NCBI RefSeq assembly: GCF_003144035.1 | Contig: NZ_QFWT01000002.1 | Location: forward strand, 248,001-312,000 | Length of the DNA: 64,000 bases | DNA from: Vibrio albus | GTDB lineage: Bacteria > Pseudomonadota > Gammaproteobacteria > Enterobacterales > Vibrionaceae | Reading direction: 5' to 3' | Part shown: piece after piece, positions 40,335 to 51,934 of the stretch | Numbering within the stretch: position 1 is the stretch's first letter | How the letters are laid out: every line of letters starts with the position of its first letter | Notes under the pieces: model-generated | The model's input: the letters and a program-made list of their open reading frames with translations, nothing else | Told to the model about the DNA's origin: nothing | The model's database searches: none | Program-made: the position numbers and the translations under genes

Positions 40335-42761
40335 TTAGAAGGTTCGACCGATAGTGAATGTGAAGAACTCTTCGTCATCACCATCGTATTTCTTAATAGG
40401 TTTCGCTACGGCAAACACCAGAGGCCCCATCGGAGACATCCACTGTAGTGCCGCACCGTATGAAGAACGGTAATTCGTCGGATCAGAATAATCATAGTAA
40501 TAACGCTGACCATACAAAACGTCACTTGAATTATCATCAAATTCAGTATCCCAGACACTGGCCATATCATAGAAAATACTGGTTCGGATCTGACTCTGCA
40601 TCTCATCCGAAGCAAACGGTGTCGGTACAATTAACTCGGCACTGGCCAGAGCGGTGGCGTTACCACCAACAGAATCATCTGTCGCAATATACCCGGAGTT
40701 GTTACCACTGCTTCCACTGGCTGACAATGAACCTTCATCATAAATCGCCTTCGGACCGGCTGAGTTAGAACCAAAGCCCCGCAGCGTGGTAAAGCCCCCG
40801 GCGTAGAAGTTTTCATAAAACGGGTACAGGTTGTCCGCCCCGTCTGTCTGACCATACCCGTTACCGTATCCCAGACGTCCACGTAGTAACAGAGTAAACT
40901 CATGCTTTTTGGTCAACGGGAAGTACTGGCGCGTATCGTAGCGCATCTTGAAGTACTGCACATCCGAACCGGGTACCGTCATGGTATACGTAAAGCGTTG
41001 ATGACTACCCGCTGTCGGGAAATACCCTCGGTTCAGGTTATTTCGGGTCCAGGTCAGCGTTAAATCAAAGTCATCAGCCTGCAGGTTAGTTGCATCACAA
41101 TCCCCCAGGTTACACAGGAACTGCTGCACCTGAACATAAGGGTCCAGATTTTCAATCTTGGTATGAGTATAACCAACGCCCATTTCCAGGAAATTCAGCT
41201 CATCATACGGGAAACCCCAGGTCAGACTGCTGCCGTAGCTTTCGTTGGTGTAATCCACGATACCGGCATCAGACGCCTCAAACTTGTTATAGAACACCTT
41301 GCCACCCAGGCTGACACCATCCAGGTTCCAGTATGGGTCCCGGTACTCCAGGCTCACATTCTGCTGATAGTCATTGGTTGTGGCACTGATCCCCACCCGG
41401 TTACCGGTACCGGCAAAGTTATCTTGCTGCAAACCTACCTGAAAGCTCACCCCTGACTCTGTACCATAACCGATACCAAAGTTAACGCTGCCTGAGTTAG
41501 CCTCTTTGACTTTGTACACCAGATCGACCTGATCATCCGTACCCGGCACGCGCACGGTCTGGACGTCTACTGACTCAAAAAAGCCAGTACGGTTCAGACG
41601 GGTCTTACCCGTTTCTATCGATTTAGAGTTCAGCCAACTGCCTTCCATCTGACGCATTTCACGGCGCAGGACCTCATCTTTGGTCAGCATATTGCCGGTA
41701 AAGCGGATATCCCGTACATAGATACGCTTACCCGTTTCAATATGCAGATTCAGTACGACTTCCTGCTTTTCATCATCGAATTCAGGGACAGTCCGTACCT
41801 GAGGATAGGCATAACCAGCTTCCCCCAGAACCTTTTTCACATTCTCTTCCAGAGACGTTACCTGAGAGCCGTTGTAAATATCGCCATTTTCAAACGGGAC
41901 GAGTTGCTGAAACTCCGCTTCTTTACCGATCAGCTCTCCGCTGAATTTCACACCTTCGACGGTATAAGGTTTGCCTTCATCCAGCACCAGCGTGATGTAT
42001 ACCCCTTTCTTATCAGGAGATATGGCGACCTGTGTTGAGTCAATCTTAAATTTCAGATAACCCCGGTTGAGGTAGTAAGAACGCAGAGACTCGATATCTC
42101 CGGCCAGTACCTGTTTCTGATATTTATCATCAGATAAGAAGTTCCACCAGGAAACATCGGCGTTCAGATCAAAGCGGGACTCCAGTTCTTCATCGTCGAA
42201 GACTTCATTGCCGATAAAGTTAATCTGCTGAATCTTGGCAGAAACCCCTTCAGCAAACACAAACTTAAGATCGGCCCTGTTCCGTGGTAATGGTGTCACC
42301 ACCGCTTTTACCGATGCGTTGTATTTCCCCACGCTGTAATAAAAATCTTCCAGTCCTTTCTCTATCTGACTGAGCGTAGTTCGATCAAGAGACTCGCCAA
42401 CGCGGATATCGGAAGCATCCAGATTCTGCTGCAACTGTTCTTCTTTTATTGCCTGGTTTCCTGAGAACGCGATACTGGCAATCGTCGGCCTTTCCTTTAC
42501 TTTAACCAGTAAAGCATCGCCGTCTCTGTATACCTGAATATCTTCGAAGTTTCCTGAAGAATACAGAGCCTTGATAATGTCAGACACATCTTGAGAATCG
42601 ACTGTATCTCCGACACGGACCGGCATTTTCAACAAGGCTGCGCCCAGCGCAACACGCTGCAGGCCTTCTACATTAATATCCTGAACTACAAATTGATCCG
42701 CCCCACTCGCTGCAGTACTCGCTACAAGCAGTGAAGTCAGCAGTATTCGCTTAATCGCCAT
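40335..42761 (-). CDS. bamA: Outer membrane protein assembly factor BamA
   Basis: An 808-residue Omp85 protein: signal peptide (about 1-20), five POTRA domains (about 22-420) and a C-terminal 16-strand barrel ending in TIGRTF with a terminal aromatic residue. It is the core of the BAM insertase. Barrel landmarks include GFGSNSAGP (the conserved loop 6 family usually has V/IRGF; here TLRGFGSN). Its partners bamC, skp and bepA are in this window. Confidence 0.97.
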   Translation of the reverse strand: MAIKRILLTSLLVASTAASGADQFVVQDINVEGLQRVALGAALLKMPVRVGDTVDSQDVSDIIKALYSSGNFEDIQVYRDGDALLVKVKERPTIASIAFSGNQAIKEEQLQQNLDASDIRVGESLDRTTLSQIEKGLEDFYYSVGKYNASVKAVVTPLPRNRADLKFVFAEGVSAKIQQINFIGNEVFDDEELESRFDLNADVSWWNFLSDDKYQKQVLAGDIESLRSYYLNRGYLKFKIDSTQVAISPDKKGVYITLVLDEGKPYTVEGVKFSGELIGKEAEFQQLVPFENGDIYNGSQVTSLEENVKKVLGEAGYAYPQVRTVPEFDDEKQEVVLNLHIETGKRIYVRDIRFTGNMLTKDEVLRREMRQMEGSWLNSKSIETGKTRLNRTGFFESVDVQTVRVPGTDDQVDLVYKVKEANSGSVNFGIGYGTESGVSFQVGLQQDNFAGTGNRVGISATTNDYQQNVSLEYRDPYWNLDGVSLGGKVFYNKFEASDAGIVDYTNESYGSSLTWGFPYDELNFLEMGVGYTHTKIENLDPYVQVQQFLCNLGDCDATNLQADDFDLTLTWTRNNLNRGYFPTAGSHQRFTYTMTVPGSDVQYFKMRYDTRQYFPLTKKHEFTLLLRGRLGYGNGYGQTDGADNLYPFYENFYAGGFTTLRGFGSNSAGPKAIYDEGSLSASGSSGNNSGYIATDDSVGGNATALASAELIVPTPFASDEMQSQIRTSIFYDMASVWDTEFDDNSSDVLYGQRYYYDYSDPTNYRSSYGAALQWMSPMGPLVFAVAKPIKKYDGDDEEFFTFTIGRTF

Positions 42762-42854
42762 ACCTGTTCTGATTATTCCTTGTTACTTCTTTTTTGCTTC
42801 TGACTAACAGAAAAAGCAAAAGCTGTTATTGGCCTACGGTACTACTGAATCAGT

Positions 42855-44213
42855 TCACAGGCGCATAAAATCATTAAAGATCGCAATAGCCATCAGAGAA
42901 AAAATAATGGCTCCGCCGATACGATATCCCAGCTCCTGTGCCTTTTCCGGCACTGGCCTGCGAATAATCGCTTCTATCGCATAAAACAACAGATGCCCGC
43001 CATCCAGAATCGGTAACGGCACCAGGTTAATAATCCCCAGGTTAACACTGATCAAAGCCAGGAACCCAAGGAAATGAACTAATCCGTAGTCTGCCGTTGC
43101 GCCTGCACCTTTAGCAATAGAAATCGGTCCGCTCAGGTTCTCTAGCCCGACATCTCCGGTGATCAGTTTTTTAAGCATAGTGAACGTCAGGTCGATAAGC
43201 TGACCTGTTTTTTCAATCGCTTTACCAACAGATTGAAATACACCATATTTAATTTCAATGCGATATTCTTGTGGCCATTCTGCTACATCAGGCGCGATCC
43301 CGGCAAATCCGATAACGCGGTCTCCAGACAGCCGTCGGCTTTCCGGTGTTAGTAAGAGCTCTGTTATTCCACCATTACGCGCCACTTCGACCCTTAATGT
43401 TCGTTCGGCGGATGCCTGTATTCTGTTAACGACCTGCAGCCATTCGGTAACGGGTTCTCCATCAATAGCCACTATTTTGTCACCAATGATAAACCCGGCT
43501 TCGTCTGCGGCCCCACCTTCTGACACATGTGCCACCGAGGTATAAATTTCCGGACTATATGGCTTGAACCCGAGCGTAGTCATTGCCGACTCGGTTTCCG
43601 GATCAAACTGCCACTGGCTAAGATCCAGAGTAACCGTCTGTGTTGAACCTATCTCATGTTCCGGTGTTACTGACAAACTCATCTGGTTATCACCAATATG
43701 AGATATAAGCTGCATATTGACCGATTCCCAGTCTGCGGTTTGGATTCCCGAAACCGCCTTAAGCTCCATACCTGGCTTAATTCCGGCTTCTGCCACAATA
43801 GAATGAGGAACAACCTCACCAACAACCGGCTTAACAGCAGGAACGCCTATCAGGAAAACCAGCCAGTAAGCAAATATGGCAAACAGAAAGTTAAAGACAG
43901 GCCCGGCAGCCACAATCGCACTACGCTGCCACAACGGTTTATAATCGAACGCCAAATGCTTTTGTGAATCGGGTACTTCTTCTACCCGCCCATCCAGCAT
44001 TTTCACATAGCCCCCCAGAGGAATAGCAGAAATACTGTATTCTGTACCGTCTTTACCCGTTTTTTTCCATAAAGATTTACCGAAACCAATGGAGAATTTT
44101 TCCACCTTCACTCCACAGCGGCGTGCGACCCAGAAGTGTCCAAACTCATGAACAGCAACCAGCACTCCAAGTGCAATAATAAAGCTGGCAAAATTCCACA
44201 GTATATCTGTCAT
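42855..44213 (-). CDS. rseP: Site-2 protease RseP
   Basis: A 452-residue intramembrane zinc protease that cleaves RseA to release sigma-E. The active-site HEFGH (H22, E23, H26) is in the first helix and the third ligand region is [12 protein letters not shown] near residue 400. Two PDZ domains lie between (about 120-200 and 205-290). Its ATG overlaps the dxr stop (ATGA), so translation is coupled. Confidence 0.96.
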   Translation of the reverse strand: MTDILWNFASFIIALGVLVAVHEFGHFWVARRCGVKVEKFSIGFGKSLWKKTGKDGTEYSISAIPLGGYVKMLDGRVEEVPDSQKHLAFDYKPLWQRSAIVAAGPVFNFLFAIFAYWLVFLIGVPAVKPVVGEVVPHSIVAEAGIKPGMELKAVSGIQTADWESVNMQLISHIGDNQMSLSVTPEHEIGSTQTVTLDLSQWQFDPETESAMTTLGFKPYSPEIYTSVAHVSEGGAADEAGFIIGDKIVAIDGEPVTEWLQVVNRIQASAERTLRVEVARNGGITELLLTPESRRLSGDRVIGFAGIAPDVAEWPQEYRIEIKYGVFQSVGKAIEKTGQLIDLTFTMLKKLITGDVGLENLSGPISIAKGAGATADYGLVHFLGFLALISVNLGIINLVPLPILDGGHLLFYAIEAIIRRPVPEKAQELGYRIGGAIIFSLMAIAIFNDFMRL

Positions 44214-45418
44214 AGTGACCGTTCTCTGACTATTTCCGTTGCTAAGACTCTGGACATTCTATCCAGCTCGAGCAAGCTTTCCAAGCTGCGTTCATCAGTA
44301 TGATGAGTTCGTGCGCAAACCTTTGAAAGTACTTGTTCATTGACAGCGGCAATATCAGTAAAGTTCAGTCTGTTATGTAAAAAAGCATCCACGGCAATTT
44401 CATTTGCTGCATTTATCGCCGTTGTAGCATGCTGCCCCTCATAGCAAGCGTCCATTGCCAGCTTAAGGCAAGGGTAACGAGCAAAGTCGGGCTGGAGAAA
44501 CGTTAATTCGCTGACCTTTGTAAAATCCAGAGGAGCAACGCCCGAAGCAATACGCTTCGGATAAGACATGGTTAACGCAATCGGCGTACACATATCCGGC
44601 TCTCCCATCTGAGCCAGTACCGAACCATCTTTGTACTGCACCATGGAGTGGATTACTGACTGAGGGTGGATAAGGACTTTGAGCTGTTCCCGGGTACAGT
44701 TGAACAACCACCTGGCTTCGATATACTCCAGCCCCTTGTTCATCATTGTGGCAGAGTCAACGGAGATCTTCGGCCCCATAGACCAATTGGGATGAGCAAT
44801 GGCCTGCTCAGGGGTTACATGAGACAGTGCAGAAACATCGGTATAGCGGAAAGGACCGCCAGAACCGGTAAGAAGAATATGTGAAATACCATTCTGTTCT
44901 AACTGGCAGCGGCCTATCTGCTGCTGAACCTGTTCAGGAAGACACTGAAAAATCGCGTTATGTTCGCTGTCAACCGGGAGCAATTCCGCGCCTGACTTTT
45001 CCACTTCTTCAATAAACAGCTTACCGGACATGACCAGCGCTTCTTTGTTGGCCAGAAGTACTCGCTTGCCGGCTTTAACGGCAGCCATGGTCGGCACCAA
45101 ACCAGCAGCCCCGACTATTGCCGCCATGACGGTGTCAACGTCATCTAACGCAGCAACCTGACTCACTCCGTCTTGTCCGGCAAGAACCTCTGTCACCATT
45201 CCGGCCTGACTCAGGCGCTGTTGCAAACAGCCAGCTGCCGCCGGGTCTGACATGGCAGCATATTTGGGTTTCCATTGCACACAAAGCTCAAACATTTTCT
45301 CCACATTTGAGCCGGAAGCCAGGGCGGTCACTGAAAAGTGTTGCGGATTTTCCGCAATGACTTTAAGGGTGCTGGAACCGATAGAGCCGGTTGCACCTAA
45401 GATAGTAATATGTCGCAT
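44210..45418 (-). CDS. dxr: 1-deoxy-D-xylulose-5-phosphate reductoisomerase
   Basis: A 402-residue NADPH-dependent enzyme of the MEP isoprenoid pathway. The N-terminal NADPH motif is [13 protein letters not shown]; the metal and substrate sites are in [15 protein letters not shown] and the [14 protein letters not shown] region. The start at 45418 gives MRHITILG; an ATG five codons upstream lacks a ribosome binding site. The adjacent uppS uses isoprenoid products from this pathway. Confidence 0.96.
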   Translation of the reverse strand: MRHITILGATGSIGSSTLKVIAENPQHFSVTALASGSNVEKMFELCVQWKPKYAAMSDPAAAGCLQQRLSQAGMVTEVLAGQDGVSQVAALDDVDTVMAAIVGAAGLVPTMAAVKAGKRVLLANKEALVMSGKLFIEEVEKSGAELLPVDSEHNAIFQCLPEQVQQQIGRCQLEQNGISHILLTGSGGPFRYTDVSALSHVTPEQAIAHPNWSMGPKISVDSATMMNKGLEYIEARWLFNCTREQLKVLIHPQSVIHSMVQYKDGSVLAQMGEPDMCTPIALTMSYPKRIASGVAPLDFTKVSELTFLQPDFARYPCLKLAMDACYEGQHATTAINAANEIAVDAFLHNRLNFTDIAAVNEQVLSKVCARTHHTDERSLESLLELDRMSRVLATEIVRERSL

Positions 45419-45482
45419 TCCTACACACTGCATCTGAAAAAATTATAGATGAGCTAAGGGGAGGAAGCCCCCTCTAGTATCA

Positions 45483-46325
45483 TCAGAACAGGAAATAAAG
45501 TAAGGTAAATACCGGAAAAGCTGCGGTCAAACTGTCAATTCGATCCAAAATGCCACCGTGTCCGGGAATGATGTTGCTGCTGTCTTTAATGCCGGACACT
45601 CGTTTAAACATGCTTTCAGCCAAATCACCGAGCACCGATATCACAACCGTGCACAAGGTAATCAAAATCATAGAGAACGTGCTGGTAAAGCCCACATCAA
45701 ACCAGTCAGCGGCAAACCAGCCAACCACCAGGGCCGCCACAACGCCCCCCATCAGACCTTCCAGTGTCTTATTCGGGCTCACTTTAGGTGCCATTTTATG
45801 TTTACCAAAACTTTTTCCGGCGAAATAAGCGCCACTGTCAGCAGCCCATACCAGAAGACACACAAACATGACGAGCTTGGCTCCATGATAAGGGTCTGCG
45901 TCAATACCATTTGCCCTAAGTAACAAGATACTCCAGAAGAAAGGGATCAGTGTCAGCATTCCGAACAGGTGACGTAAAGGATTGTTTGATTGCCAGGCGG
46001 TTGTTGATTTGGGATAAGTGACCGCCAGAATACTGGCAATGACCCACCAGACTGATGCCGCAGCGAGAATCACATAATGACTGCTTAGCACCTGATTCAG
46101 ACTGTCCACTGTGGAAGGCAGCAAAAAGTAGCTGAGAAACAGAGCGACCGTTGTAGGCAGCATCGCTGACATACGAGAACGGCCATCAACAAATTGAGCC
46201 CACTCCCAGACACCTATCATAGTGATAGCCAGCAGTGCCAGCTCAAATAAAGGTAAAGAAAGAGTAAATATACCCAACACCACAAGAGGTGCCAGAATTA
46301 ACGCGGTAATAATTCGTTGTTTCAA
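45483..46325 (-). CDS. cdsA: Phosphatidate cytidylyltransferase
   Basis: A 280-residue inner-membrane enzyme making CDP-diacylglycerol. About eight transmembrane segments are visible. The CdsA signature near the C-terminus reads FKRVSGIKDSSNIIPGHGG followed by ILDRIDS. It begins 10 bp after uppS. Confidence 0.96.
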   Translation of the reverse strand: MKQRIITALILAPLVVLGIFTLSLPLFELALLAITMIGVWEWAQFVDGRSRMSAMLPTTVALFLSYFLLPSTVDSLNQVLSSHYVILAAASVWWVIASILAVTYPKSTTAWQSNNPLRHLFGMLTLIPFFWSILLLRANGIDADPYHGAKLVMFVCLLVWAADSGAYFAGKSFGKHKMAPKVSPNKTLEGLMGGVVAALVVGWFAADWFDVGFTSTFSMILITLCTVVISVLGDLAESMFKRVSGIKDSSNIIPGHGGILDRIDSLTAAFPVFTLLYFLF

Positions 46326-46335
46326 GTGCGTTATC

Positions 46336-47091
46336 CTATTTATTATTCATCAGAGCTTTAATCTGCTCTCCAGTACAACCAAATCGTCTCTCACGGTTAA
46401 CAAACCACGACACAGCCTCAGCCAGGCTCTCTTCGTCAAAGTCTGGCCAACATTCCGGGGTAAAATACATTTCGGCATAGGCCAGTTGCCATAACAAAAA
46501 GTTACTTATCCGACATTCACCGCTGGTACGGATCAACAGGTCAACCTCTGGAAGATCAGCCATCGTCAGGTGCTGCTGTACCAGAGACTCGGTAATATCC
46601 TCGACCTGTAATTCGCCTTTACGGACGTCTGAAGCAATCATCTTCACAGCATTCGTGATATCCCACTTGCCACCATAATTTGCAGCAATGTTCACGACCA
46701 TACCACTATTACCCGCGGTAAGCTCTTCTGCACTGGCAATTTTATTCTGTAGTCGTTTGCTAAACTGAGTCTTATCGCCAATCACTCGAAGGCGAAGATT
46801 ATTTTTATGCATCCGTTTCACTTCTTTAGATAAAGCCGTAATAAACAGCTCCATCAACAAGTTCACTTCTTCCGCTGGACGACGCCAGTTTTCACTACTG
46901 AATGCAAAAAGTGTGACCGCTTTGACACCAAGATTAACAGCGCCAGAAATGGTTTTCCTGACCGCCGTAACACCCGCTTTATGCCCAAACACTCGGGGTT
47001 TACCCTGAGCTTTAGCCCACCGGCCGTTGCCATCCATAATAATGGCAATATGTTTAGGAACAGATTCTAAAGAAACAGGAGTATTCGACAT
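46336..47091 (-). CDS. uppS: Undecaprenyl diphosphate synthase
   Basis: A 251-residue cis-prenyltransferase providing the lipid carrier for cell-wall synthesis. The catalytic P-loop-like motif is [13 protein letters not shown] with the essential Asp, and the C-terminal [20 protein letters not shown] holds substrate-binding Arg and Ser. The start at 47091 fits E. coli length; an ATG at 47130 lies within the preceding terminator and is less likely. Confidence 0.95.
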   Translation of the reverse strand: MSNTPVSLESVPKHIAIIMDGNGRWAKAQGKPRVFGHKAGVTAVRKTISGAVNLGVKAVTLFAFSSENWRRPAEEVNLLMELFITALSKEVKRMHKNNLRLRVIGDKTQFSKRLQNKIASAEELTAGNSGMVVNIAANYGGKWDITNAVKMIASDVRKGELQVEDITESLVQQHLTMADLPEVDLLIRTSGECRISNFLLWQLAYAEMYFTPECWPDFDEESLAEAVSWFVNRERRFGCTGEQIKALMNNK

Positions 47092-47131
47092 AAAGAAACT
47101 ACGACACAGATTGGTTAAAAAAATTTGCATA

Positions 47132-47173
47132 AAAAAACGCCGGGTAGCTGGCTGCCAACCACAGCGTTTTTTC
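47132..47173 (-). terminator. Likely terminator between frr and uppS
   Basis: On the minus strand AAAAAACGC ... GGCGTTTTTTT brackets an inner TTGGC/GCCAG-type stem, followed by seven T residues. The stem is imperfect. It would partly separate the translation genes from the envelope genes. Confidence 0.65.
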
Positions 47174-47212
47174 TTTACACATTTATGTGCACAAAAGCCA
47201 GTTTATGGATAA

Positions 47213-47770
47213 TTAAACTTCCATCAACTCTTTTTCTTTCGCAGCAAGAGCTTCATCTACTTTCTGAACGGCTGCATCTGTGATTTTCTGGATTTCTTCC
47301 TGAGCTTTGCGATCTTCATCTTCAGAAATCTCTTTCTCTTTCAGCAGAGCTTTCAGATCACCATTCGCATCACGGCGGATATTTCGGATCGCAACACGGC
47401 CATTTTCAGCTTCACCACGTACAATCTTAACCAGGTCCTTACGACGTTCCTCTGTTAGCGGAGGAAGTGGTACACGGATAACCGTACCAGCAGACATAGG
47501 GTTTAGACCCAGATCTGACATCATAATCGCTTTCTCTACTTTTGGAGCCAGCTCTTTATCAAATACAGTGATGGCTAACGTACGTGCATCTTCTGCAATC
47601 ACGTTTGCAACCTGGTTAAGAGGTGTTGCTGCACCATAGTATTCAACTGAAATACCAGAAAGCAGGCTTGGGTGAGCACGACCAGTACGAACTTTGCTCA
47701 GGTTATTTTTCAGTGCATCTACACTTTTTTCCATGCGCTCTTGTGCGCTAGTTTTAATTTCGTTAATCAC
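47213..47770 (-). CDS. frr: Ribosome recycling factor
   Basis: A 185-residue tRNA-mimicking protein that splits post-termination ribosomes with EF-G. Domain I helices include [26 protein letters not shown] and [20 protein letters not shown]. Length matches E. coli Frr. It follows pyrH with a 107-bp gap, conserved order. Confidence 0.97.
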   Translation of the reverse strand: MINEIKTSAQERMEKSVDALKNNLSKVRTGRAHPSLLSGISVEYYGAATPLNQVANVIAEDARTLAITVFDKELAPKVEKAIMMSDLGLNPMSAGTVIRVPLPPLTEERRKDLVKIVRGEAENGRVAIRNIRRDANGDLKALLKEKEISEDEDRKAQEEIQKITDAAVQKVDEALAAKEKELMEV

Positions 47771-47877
47771 GTTTTCACCTTAATGTTCTTTCTATAGATT
47801 CAGAAGAAAAGCCTAGCTCTCTAATCTCTTCTGATCTAAAACCTGTTGTTAGTTATAACTATGTCTGATGCTTAAGC

Positions 47878-48600
47878 TTAGCTGATCAGAGTACCTTCAG
47901 CTTCACCCATCACAATTCGGCGAAGCGCACCTGGTTTGTTCATATTAAATACCCGAATTGGCATTTTATGATCCCGGGCCAGCGTAAAGGCAGCTAAGTC
48001 CATTACTTTAAGCTCTTTTTCCAGAACGTCATTGTAAGCAAGGTTATCATACAGCTCTGCATCTGGGTTGGCTACAGGGTCAGCACTAAATACGCCATCA
48101 ACCTTAGTGGCTTTCAGAACCACATCGGCTTCGATTTCGATACCACGCAGACACGCCGCAGAATCCGTAGTAAAGAATGGGTTACCGGTACCCGCAGAAA
48201 AAATAACCACACGGCCCTGACGTAGCTGGCTGATGGCATTCGCCCAATTATAATCGTCACAGACACCATTCAGAGGAATAGCAGACATAACACGAGCGTT
48301 AACGTAAGCACGATGTAGCGCATCACGCATCGCAAGACCATTCATAACCGTCGCCAGCATGCCCATGTGGTCACCCACAACACGGTTCATACCCGCTTCA
48401 GCCAGACCGGCACCACGGAACAGGTTGCCACCACCGATCACCAGCCCCACCTGAACTCCAAGTTCAACCAGTTCTTTTACTTCCTGAGCCATACGGTCAA
48501 GAACCGCAGGATCAATACCAAACCCCTCTTCTCCCTGAAGAGCTTCACCACTAAGTTTTAACAGAATACGCTGATATGCAGGTTTAGGATTAGTAGCCAT
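47878..48600 (-). CDS. pyrH: UMP kinase
   Basis: A 240-residue amino acid kinase-fold UMP kinase, hexameric in bacteria. [18 protein letters not shown] and [13 protein letters not shown] are characteristic. The start at 48600 follows GGAAGGAAACTCC; the ATG five codons upstream is not conserved. A terminator separates it from tsf. Confidence 0.97.
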   Translation of the reverse strand: MATNPKPAYQRILLKLSGEALQGEEGFGIDPAVLDRMAQEVKELVELGVQVGLVIGGGNLFRGAGLAEAGMNRVVGDHMGMLATVMNGLAMRDALHRAYVNARVMSAIPLNGVCDDYNWANAISQLRQGRVVIFSAGTGNPFFTTDSAACLRGIEIEADVVLKATKVDGVFSADPVANPDAELYDNLAYNDVLEKELKVMDLAAFTLARDHKMPIRVFNMNKPGALRRIVMGEAEGTLIS

Positions 48601-48716
48601 GGAGTTTCCTTCCAAACAGTGTTGTTGTTAACAGTTACCATTTAATATTTGCTTATACCGAACTTAAGAATATTCGCCAGCATACAAAAACCAAATGGTA
48701 ACGGTTATCTGCAAAA

Positions 48717-48741
48717 AGACCGTAGTCTTAACTACGGCCTT
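48717..48741 (-). terminator. Terminator between tsf and pyrH
   Basis: On the minus strand GGCCGTAGT-TAAG...ACTACGGTC forms a 9-bp stem (one G-U pair) followed by TTTTT. It ends or attenuates the rpsB-tsf message. Confidence 0.85.
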
Positions 48742-48766
48742 TTCTATAAGCATTAAACGCGAAGGA

Positions 48767-49609
48767 TTAACCTTTCTGCGCTGCAGCTACTTCTTCAGCA
48801 AAGCTCATTTCTTCGCCTTTCTCGATACCTTCACCCACTTCCAGGCGAACGAAAGTAGCAACAGAAGCACCACGCTCTTTAAGGATGTCACCTACAGATT
48901 TCTTAGGTTCCATAACGAACGCCTGACCAGTCAGAGAGATTTCGCCAGTGAATTTCTTCATACGGCCGATAACCATTTTCTCTGCGATTTCAGCAGGCTT
49001 GCCTTCGTTCATTGCGATTTCAACCTGAACCGCTTTCTCTTTTTCTACTACGTCAGCTGGTACGTCTTCTGGGTTTACGTACTCAGGCTTAGACGCTGCT
49101 ACGTGCATTGCAACGTGCTTAAGCGTTTCTGCATCGCCTTCACCAGCAACAACAACACCGATTTTCTCACCGTGACGGTAAGAAGCCAGAGCAGTACCTT
49201 CAACATACTGAACGCGACGGATAGTTACGTTTTCACCGATTTTAGCCACTAGAGCAACACGAGTTTCTTCGAATTGTGCTTGTAGTTCTTCAACAGAAGC
49301 TTTAGAAGCAAGAGCTGCTTCAGCAACTTCGTTTGCAAACGCAGTGAAGTTAGCATCTTTAGCAACGAAGTCAGTTTGGCAGTTAACTTCAAGCAGAACA
49401 GCAACACCATCAGCTTCTTTGATGATGATCGCGCCTTCAGCCGCTACGTTGCCAGCTTTTTTAGCAGCTTTAGCAGCACCAGACTTACGCATGTTTTCAA
49501 TTGCCAGTTCAACATCACCATCAGTTTCAACAAGCGCTTTTTTACATTCCATCATGCCTGCGCCAGTACGTTCGCGCAGTTCTTTAACTAGAGCAGCAGT
49601 AACAGCCAT
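48767..49609 (-). CDS. tsf: Elongation factor Ts
   Basis: A 280-residue nucleotide exchange factor for EF-Tu. The N-terminal UBA-like domain [22 protein letters not shown] and the TDFVAKD segment are typical. Codon use is strongly biased as expected for an abundant protein. It follows rpsB. Confidence 0.98.
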   Translation of the reverse strand: MAVTAALVKELRERTGAGMMECKKALVETDGDVELAIENMRKSGAAKAAKKAGNVAAEGAIIIKEADGVAVLLEVNCQTDFVAKDANFTAFANEVAEAALASKASVEELQAQFEETRVALVAKIGENVTIRRVQYVEGTALASYRHGEKIGVVVAGEGDAETLKHVAMHVAASKPEYVNPEDVPADVVEKEKAVQVEIAMNEGKPAEIAEKMVIGRMKKFTGEISLTGQAFVMEPKKSVGDILKERGASVATFVRLEVGEGIEKGEEMSFAEEVAAAQKG

Positions 49610-49644
49610 TCTCTATTCCTCAATTGATTCTGGATAAGATAAAA

Positions 49645-49672
49645 ATCAGGGGCCTGACAATCGGCCCCTGAT
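49645..49672 (-). terminator. Hairpin between rpsB and tsf
   Basis: ATCAGGGGCC and GGCCCCTGAT form a perfect 10-bp stem with an 8-nt loop; on the minus strand it is followed by TTTTTATC. Such a partial terminator between rpsB and tsf would set the S2 to EF-Ts ratio. Confidence 0.85.
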
Positions 49673-49774
49673 ACTAACTATAGCTTAGTTTATGTTTAAG
49701 TAGTGTGTCACAAAAACAGAGCCGGCATAAACAAACTACCGGCATCACTAAGTGTATGACGTCAGAGTCCGCTA

Positions 49775-50512
49775 TTATTCAGCAGCTTCTTCTACGAAAC
49801 CATCTTGCTCAGCAGCTACAGCAGCTACGTCTTGGTTACGACCTTCTTTTACAGCGTCAGCTGCAGCGTTCAGGTATAGCTGAACCGCACGGATTGCGTC
49901 GTCGTTACCAGGGATGATGAAGTCAACACCGTCAGGGTCTGAGTTAGTATCCACAACAGCGTATACTGGGATGCCCAGGTTGTTAGCTTCTTTAACTGCG
50001 ATGTGTTCGTGATCAGCGTCGATTACAAACAGAGCGTCAGGCAGACCGCCCATGTCTTTGATACCACCAAGAGATTTCTCTAGCTTCTCCATTTCACGGG
50101 TACGCATCAGAGCTTCTTTCTTAGTTAGTTTGTCAAAAGTGCCGTCTTGAGACTGAGCTTCAAGATCTTTCAGACGCTTGATAGACTGACGAACAGTTTT
50201 GTAGTTAGTCAGCATACCGCCAAGCCAGCGGTTGTTAACGTAGAACTGGTTGCTTGCAATAGCAGCTTCTTTAACAGCTTCAGATGCAGCACGCTTAGTA
50301 CCAACGAAAAGAACTTTACCTTTTTTCTCGCCAACTTTAACCAGCTCAGCAAGAGCGTCGTTGAACATAGGTACAGTTTTTTCCAGGTTGATGATATGAA
50401 CACGGTTACGAGCACCAAAGATGAATGGCTTCATTTTTGGGTTCCAGTAACGAGTCTGGTGACCGAAGTGAACACCAGCTTTTAGCATATCGCGCATTGA
50501 TACAGTTGCCAT
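49775..50512 (-). CDS. rpsB: 30S ribosomal protein S2
   Basis: A 245-residue protein of the small subunit. [20 protein letters not shown] and the [13 protein letters not shown] segment are characteristic. The start at 50512 follows GAGGATTTTAAA; longer in-frame readings lie in the conserved leader. Strong codon bias. Confidence 0.98.
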   Translation of the reverse strand: MATVSMRDMLKAGVHFGHQTRYWNPKMKPFIFGARNRVHIINLEKTVPMFNDALAELVKVGEKKGKVLFVGTKRAASEAVKEAAIASNQFYVNNRWLGGMLTNYKTVRQSIKRLKDLEAQSQDGTFDKLTKKEALMRTREMEKLEKSLGGIKDMGGLPDALFVIDADHEHIAVKEANNLGIPVYAVVDTNSDPDGVDFIIPGNDDAIRAVQLYLNAAADAVKEGRNQDVAAVAAEQDGFVEEAAE

Positions 50513-50745
50513 TTTAAAATCCTCTATGGGGTTAGGCCTCCACATACCCCATGCATCCGACTTACCACCAGCCATAAATATGGCTAACAAACAGTGTAAG
50601 CACCCCGGAACATGTGTCGGTACGTGTGTGATTTAAAGATAAATTGTTTATAGGTCAAAAACCGGCTTCGCCATGATTTGTCACCAAAGTTCACTTTAGT
50701 TTGCAACCAGAGAGATAACAGACCTTTGACTTGGCGCGCTTTATA
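50513..50745 (-). promoter_or_regulatory. rpsB promoter and S2 autoregulatory leader
   Basis: On the minus strand a -10 TATAAA (50740-50745) is followed by a GC-rich discriminator GCGCGCC, typical of stringently controlled promoters. The 200-nt leader contains CACGTACCGACACATGTTCCGG (in part), TCCGGGGTGC and GGGGTATGTGGAGGC...TAACCCC, which match the E. coli rpsB leader as I remember it, where S2 represses its own translation. A plus-strand promoter TTGACT-17-TATTTT (about 50727-50755) overlaps and probably serves map. Confidence 0.7.
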
Positions 50746-50875
50746 CCATATTTTGCCCCTCTATTGCCAGTAATATGCTTAAATTACTTTAAGATTCAGG
50801 ATTACTAATAGAATCCATTGCGGTTATGTTGACCACTGGTAGAATACGCCTATTGCAGTAGAGCTGAGAAACGAA

Positions 50876-51754
50876 ATGACAATCAAAATCAAAACCGAAG
50901 AAGAAATAGAGAAACTACGCGTAGCCGGTAAACTGGCGGCTGACGTGCTGGAGATGATTGAACCGTATGTTAAGCCAGGAGTCACAACAGAAGAACTGGA
51001 CCAGTTGTGTCACAAGTTTATCGTCGACAATGGCGCGTATCCCGCTCCTCTTGATTATCACGGTTTTCCTAAAGCGACCTGTACTTCTATCAACCACATC
51101 GTCTGTCACGGCATCCCTGCGACAAAAGATGAAATGGGCAGCACAGGTAAACTGAAGCCTGCTGTATTGAAAGACGGTGATATTATCAATATTGATATCA
51201 CGGTGATCATTCCTGACGATAAAGACGCCTCACTGGAAACCCGACCTCAGGGCTACCACGGGGACACATCCCGTATGTTTCTGGTAGGCGATGTTTCACC
51301 GGCCAATAAACGTTTGTGCATGGTTACCCAGGAAGCACTGTACGTAGGTATGCGTAAAGTAAAACCAGGGGCAACGGTCGGAGATATCGGCACCGCCATT
51401 GATAAGTACATCAAAGAAAATAACAAAAAAAATCCGCGAAATAAGTTCTCTATTGTCAAAGACTTCTGTGGTCACGGCATCGGTGATGAATTCCATGAAG
51501 AGCCACAGGTAGTTCACTACCGTAATAATGATCGCAGAGTTCTGAAGCAAGGCATGGTCTTCACCATTGAACCAATGATTAATGCCGGGAAGTTCGGCTG
51601 TTCAGTCGACAGTGAAGACGACTGGACCGTCTACACGGGTGATGGTAAAAATTCCGCGCAGTGGGAACACACTCTTGTGGTGACAGAGACAGGCTGCGAA
51701 GTCCTGACATTACGCTCTGATGAGACGATTCCCCGTACCATGGTAAATAACTAA
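50876..51754 (+). CDS. map: Type I methionine aminopeptidase
   Basis: A 292-residue enzyme that removes N-terminal Met. Metal ligands sit in IINIDITVI (two Asp with the later HGDTSRMF), FCGHGIG (His), FTIEPMI (Glu) and the final Glu in QWEHTLVV. It is about 28 residues longer than E. coli Map: extra residues occur around 82-130 (between the CHGIP segment and HGDTSRMF). It is divergent from rpsB, a conserved arrangement. Confidence 0.96.
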   Translation: MTIKIKTEEEIEKLRVAGKLAADVLEMIEPYVKPGVTTEELDQLCHKFIVDNGAYPAPLDYHGFPKATCTSINHIVCHGIPATKDEMGSTGKLKPAVLKDGDIINIDITVIIPDDKDASLETRPQGYHGDTSRMFLVGDVSPANKRLCMVTQEALYVGMRKVKPGATVGDIGTAIDKYIKENNKKNPRNKFSIVKDFCGHGIGDEFHEEPQVVHYRNNDRRVLKQGMVFTIEPMINAGKFGCSVDSEDDWTVYTGDGKNSAQWEHTLVVTETGCEVLTLRSDETIPRTMVNN

Positions 51755-51778
51755 TCTCCGGACCATTTGGCCTACTAC

Positions 51779-51804
51779 AGGTATTCCCTTCATAGGGAAT
51801 ACCT
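51779..51804 (+). terminator. Hairpin between map and glnD
   Basis: AGGTATTCCCT and AGGGAATACCT form a perfect 11-bp stem with a 4-nt loop, 25 bp after the map stop. Only TTGTCC follows, so termination may be partial. Confidence 0.6.
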
Positions 51805-51934
51805 TGTCCGGATCCCTTTCCCCGCGACCATCATTATTTTCATCGCCATAAAGCGGCAGATTCACATTTTTACAATCTCACGTACGGCTGGTACATTGTG
51901 CCTAATTAGTTTTATTTTGCATGGAACGCGTTGT

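Noticed and set aside
48695..49252. 185-residue plus-strand ORF over tsf
   Set aside because: The aromatic, Ser-rich product is the shadow of the strongly codon-biased tsf gene.
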